A DNA stretch of 64,000 nt from Bacteroidota bacterium (GCA_018266575.1 JAFEAE010000016.1:124001-188000), one strand, 5' to 3'; shown: positions 34,910 through 43,412, counted from the stretch's first letter. Numbers and translations are program-made. Notes: generated by a model from the sequence alone, not told the origin.

Positions 34910-36766
34910 ATGAACAGAAAAGAAGAAGTACTACAAGATGTAGTCATCAAGTTTGCCGGCGATTCCGGTGATGGGATGCAACTGACCGGGAGCCAGTTTA
35001 CCAATAATACTGCATTGATGGGAATTGACCTCGCCACTTTCCCCGACTTCCCGGCAGAAATACGTGCGCCACAGGGTACTTTACCCGGCGTTAGCGGGTT
35101 TCAATTGCGTTTTTCAAGCGACCATATTTTTACACCCGGAGACGAATGTGATGTACTGGTTGCTATGAATGCAGCCGCTTTAAAAACAAACCTGAAAACA
35201 TTAAAGAAAGGTGGAAAGATCATTGTGAATACAGACGGATTTGACTCCAAAAACCTTCGGCTGGCAAATTACCCGGATGGTATAAACCCGCTCGAAGACC
35301 ACAGCCTCGATAATTACAATGTTATCAGGATAGACGTTACCAAAATGACGCGTGAGGCGCTCAAAGAATTTGCAATCGGTACGAAAGAAAAAGACCGGGC
35401 AAAAAATATGTTCGTGCTTGGGTTTTTATATTGGATGTATAACCGCAGCACGGAAAGCACAATCAAATTCCTGAAAGAAAAGTTTGGCAAGAAACAGGAG
35501 ATACTCGACAGCAATATCAAAGCATTGATGGCGGGTTATCATTTCGGCGATACTACAGAAACATTTACAACAACCTATAAAGTAGAGAAGGCAAAACTGG
35601 AACCAGGCACTTATCGTTCTATAATGGGCAACCAGGCGCTGGCGTATGGATTGATCGCTGCTTCACAAAAAAGCGGGTTGCCATTGTTTTTAGGTTCATA
35701 CCCGATTACGCCGGCATCAGATATTTTGCATGAACTCAGCCGTTATAAAAATTTTGGTGTACGCACTTTCCAGGCAGAAGATGAAATAGCTGCAATAACT
35801 TCGGCTATTGGTGCCAGTTATGGCGGCTCGCTCGGCGTTACTACAACTTCAGGCCCGGGAATGGCTTTAAAAGCCGAAGCGATGGGACTGGCAGTTGTGC
35901 TGGAGATACCATTAGTGATATGCGATATTCAACGCGGCGGGCCTTCAACAGGTTTACCAACAAAAACAGAGCAAAGCGATTTGCTACAGGCATATTATGG
36001 AAGAAATGGCGAATGCCCGATGCCGGTTATTTCTGCATCAACTCCGAGCGACTGTTTTGATGCAGTATATGAAGCGGTTCGCATTGCAATTCAACACATG
36101 ACACCAGTTATTTTACTGAGCGATGGTTATATAGCAAACGGTGCAGAACCATGGAAATTCCCGAAGAGTGACGAGCTCCACCCGATAGAAGTAAAATTTA
36201 AAAAAGAGTTGAGTGAAGGCGAGACACAATTTTTACCATATCAACGGGATGAAAAATTAGTGCGTCCATGGGCAATTCCGGGTACTCCTGGTTTTGAACA
36301 CCGGATAGGAGGCCTGGAAAAGCAAAATATTACAGGAAATGTGAGTTATGACCCCGAGAACCACCAGCTTATGGTAAAAATAAGGCAGGAAAAAGTAGAC
36401 AAGATTGCAGAGTATATCCCACTTCAAAAATTAGACAGCGGCCCGGAAAAAGGAAAACTGCTGGTGCTTGGCTGGGGAAGTACTTATGGGGCTATCAAAA
36501 GCGCTGTTGCAGAATTGCAGCATGAAGGCTACGCAGTTTCGCATGCACATCTCCGTTATATCAGGCCTTTTCCAAAAAACCTTGGTAACATCCTGAAAAA
36601 TTTCGACCAGGTTTTGATACCTGAGATCAATAACGGGCAGTTGATAAAGATCATCCGCGACAGGTATTTTGTTGATGCAAAGGGCCACAACAAGATCATG
36701 GGTGTTCCTATTACAAAAACGGAATTGGTAATGAAATTGCATGAAATGCTCGGGAGCAATAATTAA
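34910..36766 (+). CDS. korA: 2-oxoacid:acceptor (ferredoxin) oxidoreductase, alpha subunit
   Basis: A 618-residue protein that fuses the gamma-type domain (about 1-190, VVIKFAGDSGDGMQLTGSQF) to the alpha/pyrimidine-binding domain (about 210-600, SYPITPASDILHELS, FQAEDEIAAITSAIGASYGG, TSGPGMALKAEAMGLA). It matches KorA-type subunits that oxidise 2-oxoglutarate or related acids to the acyl-CoA with ferredoxin as acceptor. The beta subunit, which binds TPP and an iron-sulfur cluster and normally follows directly, is not here; the next gene is on the other strand and unrelated. Confidence 0.9.
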   Translation: MNRKEEVLQDVVIKFAGDSGDGMQLTGSQFTNNTALMGIDLATFPDFPAEIRAPQGTLPGVSGFQLRFSSDHIFTPGDECDVLVAMNAAALKTNLKTLKKGGKIIVNTDGFDSKNLRLANYPDGINPLEDHSLDNYNVIRIDVTKMTREALKEFAIGTKEKDRAKNMFVLGFLYWMYNRSTESTIKFLKEKFGKKQEILDSNIKALMAGYHFGDTTETFTTTYKVEKAKLEPGTYRSIMGNQALAYGLIAASQKSGLPLFLGSYPITPASDILHELSRYKNFGVRTFQAEDEIAAITSAIGASYGGSLGVTTTSGPGMALKAEAMGLAVVLEIPLVICDIQRGGPSTGLPTKTEQSDLLQAYYGRNGECPMPVISASTPSDCFDAVYEAVRIAIQHMTPVILLSDGYIANGAEPWKFPKSDELHPIEVKFKKELSEGETQFLPYQRDEKLVRPWAIPGTPGFEHRIGGLEKQNITGNVSYDPENHQLMVKIRQEKVDKIAEYIPLQKLDSGPEKGKLLVLGWGSTYGAIKSAVAELQHEGYAVSHAHLRYIRPFPKNLGNILKNFDQVLIPEINNGQLIKIIRDRYFVDAKGHNKIMGVPITKTELVMKLHEMLGSNN

Positions 36767-36815
36767 AGATGATAGTTGATAGATGACAATCTCCGGAAGT
36801 AATTTGCTCATTAAG
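36767..36815. terminator. 7-mer hairpin between convergent genes
   Basis: GATGATA, GTTGATA and GATGACA form the left arm; TGTCATCTATT at the right is complementary to AATAGATGACA-like sequence. It lies between korA and the convergent FUSC gene. Confidence 0.5.
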
Positions 36816-36823
36816 CCTGTCAT

Positions 36824-39040
36824 CTATTGTAGTCCGGTGCTCAGCTTTTCAAGGTCGTTTGCAATCTTATTGATAAAATTAAATTGGTCAGCTACAGGTT
36901 TGATAGCTGACAATTTTTTTCGTGTATCGCTCACCATTATACCATTGTTCAGTTCTTCTTTTCTTTTTTCTGTCAGTTCATTTATTTTTTTATTTAATGT
37001 GGCAAAGCTTTCCCGGAAAGAAGAAATATCCGTTTTGCGTTGCTGGCGAAGTAATACTGCTTTAGCATTGTCCAATTTTGAGGTGATGATGTGTGTATAT
37101 GAAGAATAGTCCTCCTGTGCAGGTACTTGCATTGCATTGGCGTAATAAGCCAATGTGGCGATGTGCGAAGTAAGCATGTGGTTCGAGACGACGAACTGGT
37201 GTAGTTCACGTACTTTTTTTTGCTTGTTCTTCGGTTCGGAAAGCATCCGGTTAAATGCATCGGAGAGGTTTGCAAGAGATACGAATGCATTTTTCCTGGA
37301 CAATTTATAATCATTTAGCGAAACCGGTTTACCGGAAAGCAGGGAAGCTACATCAGCGAAATAACGGCTGTTGTCTTCGAGCGTGCTTGCCATATAGTCG
37401 GAGACCTGTTCATGCTCCCAGGCGGGTAGTATAAATGCATTTGCAAGGAATGCTATCACCGAGCCGATAACTGTATCAATTAACCTGTCTGAAAAAATAC
37501 TTTTAAAATCATGCGGTGCTAAAAAATGGAATAGTAGCAGGATGTAAGGAGTCATGAACACTATGCTTATTAAATAGCGTGTGCGCAGAAAACTATATGT
37601 TGCAATCATGAACAGGATCATAAACGCCAGCAACACATCATTGCTTTTTACAAAATATAAAAGGACCAATCCAAGCAAAGCACCGCAAATGGTACCGATC
37701 AAACGGTCGTAGTTTCTTTTTTTGGTTAATGAATAAGCAGGTTTTAGTATAACGATCACCGTTAGTAATATCCAGTAGCTATGCCCAAAGGGGAAAAACT
37801 GGGAAATGATAAAACCTGTAAGCGTAGCTATACTTACGCGTAGGGAATGCCTGAAAATATTAGACTTTAATGTAAAATTGTCCTTCAGCAACTTACTGTT
37901 GATGTCCGTATGAGTGACGAATTTTTCATACTCCAGTTCTTCAGTTTTCACAGTTGTTTTTTTCTTTTTATCATTATTATAGTTGCCGAGGATAAGCAAC
38001 CGCTCGCCGATATCTTTTATATTTTCTAAAATATGCCGCAGGCTGATGAATGCTTCAACATTTTCAGCAGTACGATGTTCATCGCGGAAATTTTCAAAAT
38101 ATTGCTGCAGATTGTTGATCTTTTCTTCCATTGATTTTGGAGTACGGATCGGGGTTCCACTTTTAACAGCAATCCCTGTTTCGTCGAGTGCATCTGCAAT
38201 TTCTATGATGATCGTATGAAAGCGATCGAGGATATCCGTTTTTCCAAAAGCATCTTGCAGGGTTTTATAATCATACTGGGACGTCATCACTGCTTCAAAG
38301 AGGTCAACAATATCCAGGAACTGCATTACTAATATTCTTCCCGCATCTGTCGACTCCCTGACGATGTTGCGGCTTTTAAATAATAATTCGCGGACGAGGT
38401 TTTGCTTTTCATGAATACTTACCTGTTGTTCAAGTAAGCGGCGGTATTCCCTGTTGTAATCAACTTCCTTATCATAAAATGCGGCTTTAATGCGCAGGTA
38501 ATCTGCAGTGGATTGTATGCAATCACCCAAAGCCTGCTGTGCTAATTTATATGGGCGAAAACTATATAGCAACAAGCTTAAAAGTGTGTACCATGTTCCG
38601 CCGGCAAGAATGTAAAGTGCATTGATAACTATTGGTAATCCTTCGTATTTACGATCGATGTTTAACACCATTACTAATAAAGCTGATGCTCCAACAGACG
38701 TTGCACGGCTACCATATACACCGATCATTGAAAACACAAAGCAGCAGATGAAAATAAACGGCCCAAGCAACAGTGGATGCGGTGCGATAAAACCGGTAAG
38801 CAACGACACCACAAAGATGATTACGTTACAGGCATTCATTCCGTTGCGACGATGATGTATTGGCCCCGGGCTGTCTGTAATGCTCACACACATGGCGCCG
38901 ACAGAAACAATGATTCCTGCGGAAAGCAAATTAAAATAACTCAGTACAATTGATGGCAAAGCTATGCCAACGGTGATGCGTATCCCATCACTGAGATAAT
39001 GGCTGGTGACAAAACTTTTATATTCCTTGAGATAATCCAC
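36824..39040 (-). CDS. FUSC-family membrane protein (YccS-like)
   Basis: A 738-residue protein with two clusters of membrane helices, one near the N-terminus (about 20-165) and one in the middle (about 400-545), each followed by a soluble helical part. SYWILLTVIVILKPAYSLTKKRNYDR...GTICGALLG is the FUSC signature block shared with aromatic-acid exporter AaeB and YccS. The start is GTG at 39040, and a TAACTTTG box just upstream supports it. Substrates of this group are unknown. It is convergent with korA. Confidence 0.85.
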   Translation of the reverse strand: MDYLKEYKSFVTSHYLSDGIRITVGIALPSIVLSYFNLLSAGIIVSVGAMCVSITDSPGPIHHRRNGMNACNVIIFVVSLLTGFIAPHPLLLGPFIFICCFVFSMIGVYGSRATSVGASALLVMVLNIDRKYEGLPIVINALYILAGGTWYTLLSLLLYSFRPYKLAQQALGDCIQSTADYLRIKAAFYDKEVDYNREYRRLLEQQVSIHEKQNLVRELLFKSRNIVRESTDAGRILVMQFLDIVDLFEAVMTSQYDYKTLQDAFGKTDILDRFHTIIIEIADALDETGIAVKSGTPIRTPKSMEEKINNLQQYFENFRDEHRTAENVEAFISLRHILENIKDIGERLLILGNYNNDKKKKTTVKTEELEYEKFVTHTDINSKLLKDNFTLKSNIFRHSLRVSIATLTGFIISQFFPFGHSYWILLTVIVILKPAYSLTKKRNYDRLIGTICGALLGLVLLYFVKSNDVLLAFMILFMIATYSFLRTRYLISIVFMTPYILLLFHFLAPHDFKSIFSDRLIDTVIGSVIAFLANAFILPAWEHEQVSDYMASTLEDNSRYFADVASLLSGKPVSLNDYKLSRKNAFVSLANLSDAFNRMLSEPKNKQKKVRELHQFVVSNHMLTSHIATLAYYANAMQVPAQEDYSSYTHIITSKLDNAKAVLLRQQRKTDISSFRESFATLNKKINELTEKRKEELNNGIMVSDTRKKLSAIKPVADQFNFINKIANDLEKLSTGLQ

Positions 39041-39048
39041 GATGTGTG

Positions 39049-39056
39049 CAAAGTTA
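39049..39056 (-). promoter_or_regulatory. -7 promoter box of the FUSC gene
   Basis: On the minus strand it reads TAACTTTG, matching TAnnTTTG, 8 bases before the GTG start. The leader would be very short. Confidence 0.4.
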
Positions 39057-39152
39057 CCAATGCAAATTTTGACATTTAACGAATTTCTTAATCTACCTTA
39101 TTGTTTTCAGCATTCATTTATTCGGAAATTTGTGTAACAAAAAAGGAAATTT

Positions 39153-39872
39153 ATGGCAAACACAGTACTTCATAAAGCTGCAACCCGCGGGCATGCAAAC
39201 CACGGGTGGCTTGATAGTTATCATTCTTTCAGTTTTGCAAATTATTATAACCCGGAGCGTATTCATTTCGGTGCATTGCGTGTGCTGAATGATGACACCG
39301 TTGCTGAAGCACGCGGCTTCGGAAAACATCCACACGATAATATGGAAATTATCTCCATTCCGCTGGAAGGCGATTTACAACATGAAGACAGCATGGGCAA
39401 TGTGGCGGTTATTAAAAAAGGCGACATCCAGGCAATGAGCGCAGGCACAGGGATTTTTCACAGCGAGTTTAATAAGAATAAAAATGCAGCGGTGAAATTT
39501 TTACAGATATGGATATTCCCTAACAAACGTAATGTGGAACCACGTTACAGCCAGGTTACTTTGAATGCAGAAGACAGGCATAACAAATTGCAGCAAGTTC
39601 TTTCGCCAAATGAAAATGAAGGCGGCGTTTGGATACACCAGGATGCGTGGTTCAGCATGGGAAAATTTGATACGAATTTTTCGACAGAATATACCTTGCA
39701 TAAAAACACAAACGGTGTATATGCCTTCGTGTTAAATGGCGATGTTACCATTGACGGGCAACAACTCAATAACAGGGACGGTTTTGGGATCTGGAATACA
39801 AGTAAGATCTCAATTACTGCAAACTCGCAGGATGCAGAATTGTTATTGATGGAAGTGCCGATGAATCTTTAA
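39153..39872 (+). CDS. Pirin family protein (bicupin)
   Basis: A 239-residue bicupin. The N-terminal metal site is seen in GFGKHPHDNMEII (about 52-64) and MSAGTGIFHSEFN (about 96-108), with the two histidines, a glutamate and a further histidine expected for Fe(II). FQIWIFPNK-like LQIWIFPNKRNVEPRY follows. Family members such as YhhW have quercetin 2,3-dioxygenase activity in vitro, but the biological substrate is unknown. AAGGA lies 6 bases before the ATG. A 17-bp palindrome separates it from the next gene on the same strand. Confidence 0.93.
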   Translation: MANTVLHKAATRGHANHGWLDSYHSFSFANYYNPERIHFGALRVLNDDTVAEARGFGKHPHDNMEIISIPLEGDLQHEDSMGNVAVIKKGDIQAMSAGTGIFHSEFNKNKNAAVKFLQIWIFPNKRNVEPRYSQVTLNAEDRHNKLQQVLSPNENEGGVWIHQDAWFSMGKFDTNFSTEYTLHKNTNGVYAFVLNGDVTIDGQQLNNRDGFGIWNTSKISITANSQDAELLLMEVPMNL

Positions 39873-39873
39873 T

Positions 39874-39890
39874 TACAAATTGAATTTGTA
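39874..39890. promoter_or_regulatory. Perfect palindrome TACAAATTGAATTTGTA
   Basis: Eight-base arms around a single central base, exactly between the pirin stop codon and the ATG of the next gene. It could be an operator or a small hairpin at the junction of the two genes. Confidence 0.5.
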
Positions 39891-40234
39891 TGCAAAAAAT
39901 TCAGATCCTTGTTGTTTGCAATCATGAAGAAATTCTGCAAACCATTTTGCGGTTGATCAATAGTAATAAAGATTGGGAAGCAATTGGAACAAATGCTGAT
40001 GAAAGAGCCGTTGAACTTTTTCATCAGCATCATTTTGACCTGGTATTGCTGGGAAGCGGCATCAGCGATGAATCGGAGAATAAACTGAAAAAAATATTTC
40101 AACATCAAAATCCGCAGATAAAAATCATTCAGCATTTCGGTGGAGGCAGTGGGTTATTGAGTAATGAAATTTATGCTGCATTAAGCAATAATGAAAGTGG
40201 TAATTTTAATGTGATTGATAATCCTTTCAATTAA
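39890..40234 (+). CDS. Degenerate receiver-like protein
   Basis: A 114-residue protein with the alternating beta/alpha pattern of a response-regulator receiver (QKIQILVVCNHEEILQTIL, then FDLVLLGSGI). The acidic pair that normally follows beta-1 is CNH here, and the phosphoacceptor aspartate after beta-3 is replaced by Gly-Ser, so phosphorylation is not expected. It may be a pseudo-receiver or an unrelated Rossmann-like protein. It lies between the pirin and OsmC genes, 5 bases before the latter, so it is probably co-transcribed with both. Confidence 0.6.
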   Translation: MQKIQILVVCNHEEILQTILRLINSNKDWEAIGTNADERAVELFHQHHFDLVLLGSGISDESENKLKKIFQHQNPQIKIIQHFGGGSGLLSNEIYAALSNNESGNFNVIDNPFN

Positions 40235-40239
40235 ACATA

Positions 40240-40632
40240 ATGGTAGAAGTTAATGGCATAATAAAAGAAGAACATTACAAAACGATTCTAAGTAATGGCA
40301 GGCATGAAGTAATTGGCGACGAGCCAAAAACAAACGGAGGTTCGGATTTAGGTTTCTCCCCAAGTGATTTATTATGCGCTGCGCTTGCAACATGCACTTG
40401 CGTTACACTCCGCATGTATGCAGATAAAAAAGGATGGAGCCTAAGTGATGTAAAAGCAAATATTTCATTTACGCGGAACAATGAAAAAAATGTAAGCTAT
40501 ATTACAAGAGAAATAGAATTGAAGGGAAATTTATCACCAGAACAAAGAGAAAGATTATTAACAATCGCTAATCAATGTTTCATTCACAAAACATTGACTA
40601 ACCCGATTGAAATTGAAACTAAACTGAGATAA
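40240..40632 (+). CDS. OsmC family peroxide-reductase-like protein
   Basis: A 130-residue OsmC/Ohr-fold protein. The first conserved block is SPSDLLCAALATCTCVTLRMYADKKG (about 44-69; quoted for its cysteines in ATCTC), and the second cysteine is in ANQCFIHKTL (about 108-117). Two redox cysteines in these places are the hallmark of the family, which reduces organic hydroperoxides. GDEPKTNGGSDLGFSP and YITREIELKGNLSPEQRERL fit as well. It is the last of a short + strand run with pirin, consistent with oxidative stress defence. Confidence 0.92.
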   Translation: MVEVNGIIKEEHYKTILSNGRHEVIGDEPKTNGGSDLGFSPSDLLCAALATCTCVTLRMYADKKGWSLSDVKANISFTRNNEKNVSYITREIELKGNLSPEQRERLLTIANQCFIHKTLTNPIEIETKLR

Positions 40633-40736
40633 GTATGAAGTATGAACTATGAGCTATGAAGTAGCAATTATTATAAAACGACATGATATATCAAAGCCTC
40701 AAATACTTCATAGCTCATAGTTCATACTTCATACTT
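40631..40736. terminator. 33-bp perfect 7-mer hairpin
   Basis: Arms 40631-40663 and 40704-40736 are perfectly complementary over 33 bp. Each is a run of 7-mers (AGTATGA, AGTATGA, ACTATGA, GCTATGA). The left arm begins at the OsmC stop codon, and the right arm ends about 30 bases before the next ATG. Confidence 0.85.
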
Positions 40737-40766
40737 ATTCTCTAAGTTTGCGCAAAAACCCGTCTC

Positions 40767-41135
40767 ATGAAAAAAAGCATATTGAAAGAAAAATCATTTT
40801 CTTTCGCGATAAGAGTAATTAAACTTTACAGGCATCTGGTTGATAGAAAAAAAGAATTTGTTTTAAGCAAACAATTATTACGTTCAGGGACCTCAATCGG
40901 ATCGAATATTCGTGAGGCCTTTAACGGTGAAAGCACAAAGGATTTTATACACAAGCTTTCAATCGCTCAGAAAGAAACCGATGAAACAATATATTGGTTA
41001 GAACTTTTAAAAGAAACAGGCTTTATTACTGATAAAGAATTTCTTTCTATGAATAATGATGCAGTGGAGGTTCTAAAACTCATTAAAAGCAGCATAATTA
41101 CATCAAAAAGCAAACTAATACTTCATAGTTCATAG
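40767..41135 (+). CDS. Four-helix-bundle protein (23S rRNA IVS-protein/Avd-like)
   Basis: A 122-residue all-helical basic protein. SFAIRVIKLYRHL, SKQLLRSGTSIGSNIREAF, FIHKLSIAQKETDETIYWLELL and DKEFLSMNNDAVEVLKLIKSS define the four helices; SxGxSIxxNIxEA is the family hallmark. Free-standing members are common in Bacteroidota and related to proteins encoded in 23S rRNA intervening sequences and to Avd of diversity-generating retroelements. Function is unknown; nucleic-acid binding is suspected. The last residues (LILHSS) are encoded by a 7-mer tract like that upstream, so the gene is bracketed by the same repeat. Confidence 0.88.
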   Translation: MKKSILKEKSFSFAIRVIKLYRHLVDRKKEFVLSKQLLRSGTSIGSNIREAFNGESTKDFIHKLSIAQKETDETIYWLELLKETGFITDKEFLSMNNDAVEVLKLIKSSIITSKSKLILHSS

Positions 41136-41141
41136 CTCATA
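41115..41141. repeat. 7-mer tract at the 3' end of the four-helix-bundle gene
   Basis: ATACTTC, ATAGTTC, ATAGCTC, ATACTTA. It supplies the last codons and the stop of the four-helix-bundle gene and ends 3 bases before the next ATG. It matches the right arm of 40631-40736. Confidence 0.75.
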
Positions 41142-41144
41142 CTT

Positions 41145-41579
41145 ATGAAAGATATTACAAAAAAATATACCAACGGAGAAGTAACGATCGTGTGGAAACC
41201 TGCAGTGTGCATACATTCTACTATTTGCTGGAAAGAAGCAACAGGTATGCCTGAAGTGTTCAACCCGTTTGAAAAACCATGGATAAAACCAGAGGCTTCT
41301 ACCACGGAGAAAATTATTGCCCAGGTAAAGAAATGCCCGAGCGGTGCGCTGAGTTTTTATATGAACAACGAAGCCGATGACAATAAAGAGATCGCTGCGG
41401 AAAGCATTGTTGAAGTAACTCCTAATGGGCCGTTATTGGTTTATGGAAATATCACCGTAAAAGATAAGGATGGTAATGAAACGCATAAAAATAAAGTCAC
41501 CGCGTTTTGCCGGTGCGGTTCATCTTCCAACAAACCTTATTGCGATGGAACACACCGGAAAATCGATTTTAAAGGCTGA
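41145..41579 (+). CDS. YjdI-type 4Fe-4S domain fused to a CDGSH iron-sulfur domain
   Basis: A 144-residue protein. The N-terminal part (about 1-70) has VCIHSTICW and KCPSGALSF, the cysteine pattern of the YjdI mono-cluster 4Fe-4S proteins. The C-terminal part (about 105-140) has FCRCGSSSNKPYCDGTHRK, the complete CDGSH signature (Cys-x-Cys...Cys...His) that binds a 2Fe-2S cluster. It is a small soluble electron-transfer or cluster-transfer protein. Its stop abuts the stop of the convergent HtrA gene. The partner proteins are unknown. Confidence 0.9.
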   Translation: MKDITKKYTNGEVTIVWKPAVCIHSTICWKEATGMPEVFNPFEKPWIKPEASTTEKIIAQVKKCPSGALSFYMNNEADDNKEIAAESIVEVTPNGPLLVYGNITVKDKDGNETHKNKVTAFCRCGSSSNKPYCDGTHRKIDFKG

Positions 41580-42569
41580 TCATTTCATTTCTCCCGGCAC
41601 AACCATGATCTCCTGTTTTCTTCCATTACGAAGCACACTAACGGAAATGTGTATCCCAATAGTTTTTTCATTCAATAATAAATGAAGGTTATCAATACTT
41701 GAAACCATTTTCCCGTTAAATGCTACAATAATGTCGCCAATACGCAATTCGCTGTTATAAAAATTTCCATCTGGAACAATCTCAAAAACATACACCCCAG
41801 TTTTCTTTTCTAATTTATTAGCAGCGATCATACGCGGCGTCAGGTTTACCTGCTGTGCTGCAATGCCGATCTGTGCACGTTTTACTTTCCCATGTAATAT
41901 CAATTTCCCTGCAATTTGCGCAGCAAGGTTAGATGAAATTGCAAAACACAATCCTTGCGCCGACGAAACCACGGCCGTATTCACACCGATCACTTTGCCC
42001 TGCGAATTCACCAATGGGCCGCCGCTGTTTCCGGGGTTCAGCGCTGCATCTGTCTGAATAATATCATCAATTAATCGTCCGTTGTTTGCACGTAACGTTC
42101 TTCCCAAAGCGCTTACCACACCTGTTGTAACCGTATGTTGCAATCCCATCGGATTGCCGATTGCTATAGCAATTTGTCCTGCCTGTAATAACGACGAATC
42201 CGCTATCTGCAACGCTTTCAAACCGGTTTCATCAATTTTCAAAACTGCGATATCTGTTGATGGATCAGCTCCTTTCATTTCTGCTTTTGCACTTCTGCCG
42301 TCAATAAATGAAACTTTAATGTTCACTGCATTTTCAATCACATGGTTATTGGTAATGATAAATCCATCAGTAGAAATTACAAACCCGGAACCACTGCCTG
42401 TTTGCAATGTTTGTTGTCGTCTTTGCCTCTCCATCACTTTTTTTTGTACTTCAATATGCACCACAGACTCAGCAACTGAACCAACAACCCCTGTTATTGT
42501 TTTTGAATAAGCATCCAGAAGATGAAAGTCATCCGCTTCATCATTTACAAATAAAAAATTGGTATCCAT
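41580..42569 (-). CDS. HtrA/DegP-like S1C serine protease without signal peptide
   Basis: A 329-residue trypsin-like protease with one PDZ domain. The catalytic triad is His in TNNHVIEN, Asp in DPSTDIAVLKI and Ser in ALNPGNSGGPLV. The PDZ domain covers about 230-320 (KRAQIGIAAQQVN...RIGDIIVAFNGKMV). The N-terminus (MDTNFLFVNDEADDFHLLDAYS) is acidic and has no signal peptide or membrane anchor, unlike most HtrA proteins, so a cytoplasmic location or another export route must be considered. The ATG at 42569 lies in the loop of a hairpin. Confidence 0.92.
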   Translation of the reverse strand: MDTNFLFVNDEADDFHLLDAYSKTITGVVGSVAESVVHIEVQKKVMERQRRQQTLQTGSGSGFVISTDGFIITNNHVIENAVNIKVSFIDGRSAKAEMKGADPSTDIAVLKIDETGLKALQIADSSLLQAGQIAIAIGNPMGLQHTVTTGVVSALGRTLRANNGRLIDDIIQTDAALNPGNSGGPLVNSQGKVIGVNTAVVSSAQGLCFAISSNLAAQIAGKLILHGKVKRAQIGIAAQQVNLTPRMIAANKLEKKTGVYVFEIVPDGNFYNSELRIGDIIVAFNGKMVSSIDNLHLLLNEKTIGIHISVSVLRNGRKQEIMVVPGEMK

Positions 42570-42582
42570 AACAGATACCAAT
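42558..42582 (-). promoter_or_regulatory. Hairpin with the HtrA start codon in its loop
   Basis: ATTGGTATC (42558-42566) and GATACCAAT (42574-42582) are perfectly complementary, and the 7-base loop CATAACA holds the start codon. It could be an operator or an RNA structure that controls initiation. Confidence 0.5.
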
Positions 42583-42632
42583 CAAAATATTCACCAGTTA
42601 TTTTTTGATGACGTTATGACATTTTAAAACTA

Positions 42633-43229
42633 TCAATAAACCTTAATCACCTGCCCGTTCACAATTCCAAGCAGGCTTTTCAGGTATGCGTTCACTACTC
42701 TATCCATAGTTACCGGAACGTGGCCGGGAAAGAATGGGAAATGATCGGGCGAATCTTCCACAACTCCGGGGCTTACAACATTTATCCGGACGTTATTTTG
42801 AAGTTCCAGCGAAGCTGCATGAACAAATGCATTGAGCGCTCCGTTAACAGCTGCAAGGTTAGAGCTGCCGCGAACCGGATCATCCGCCAATACGCCTGAA
42901 GTAAGCGTGAATGAACCTTTAGGATTAATAAAGTTTTTACCAATAAGAACAAGATTTACCTGGCCCATCAGTTTACTTTCAATACCAATCCTGAATTCTT
43001 TTTCCGTCATCGTGTCAAACGGTCCGAAATAACCGCCGCCCGCCGCACTGATCAATGCATCAAACGCTCCTACCTGCTTATACATTTTTTCTATCGATGG
43101 TGCAGATGTAATATCTACCAGCACATCGCCGCTTTTCGATCCGGCTTTGATCACTTCATGATCTTTTTCCATTGCAGCAGAAATTTTTTTTCCAAGAGTT
43201 CCTGTTGCACCAATGATAATAATTTTCAT
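42633..43229 (-). CDS. Short-chain dehydrogenase, atypical active site
   Basis: A 198-residue Rossmann-fold protein. The cofactor motif is IIGATGTLGKKI (about 4-15), and ISAAGGGYFG takes the place of NNAG. Ser is present in TLTSGVLAD, but the region that should carry YxxxK reads SNLAAVNGALNAFVHAA, so the usual tyrosine and lysine are missing. This pattern is known from a short SDR subgroup of unclear activity. It might bind NAD(P) without classical catalysis. It is alone on its strand between the HtrA gene and a repeat-rich gap. Confidence 0.8.
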   Translation of the reverse strand: MKIIIIGATGTLGKKISAAMEKDHEVIKAGSKSGDVLVDITSAPSIEKMYKQVGAFDALISAAGGGYFGPFDTMTEKEFRIGIESKLMGQVNLVLIGKNFINPKGSFTLTSGVLADDPVRGSSNLAAVNGALNAFVHAASLELQNNVRINVVSPGVVEDSPDHFPFFPGHVPVTMDRVVNAYLKSLLGIVNGQVIKVY

Positions 43230-43260
43230 ACAGAATTTATTTTAAAGTTTTATTTTTTGT

Positions 43261-43348
43261 ACCAACCGGCATTGCTACTATTAAACTTCTGTTGCGTCGC
43301 ACTCTTCAGCGTCAACAATTCTATTGGGCAATGTGCAACCCGCAACTA
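43261..43348 (+). repeat. Dispersed intergenic repeat copy
   Basis: ACCAACCGGCATTGCTACTA begins it; CTGTTGCGTCGCACTCTT and CAACAATTCTATTG follow. It is closest to the copy at 31198-31280. Confidence 0.8.
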
Positions 43349-43412
43349 AAAATTTAACTTTCATTCTTTAACGCTCCCCACTTGCATTTGTTCAGCCAAT
43401 ATAAAACTTCTC

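Noticed and set aside
40631..40736. Regular short repeats considered as a CRISPR array
   Set aside because: Units are 7 bases, contiguous and without spacers, and the array is an inverted pair. No cas gene is present.
40767..41135. 23S rRNA intervening sequence
   Set aside because: The four-helix-bundle gene resembles IVS proteins, but there is no rRNA sequence around it.
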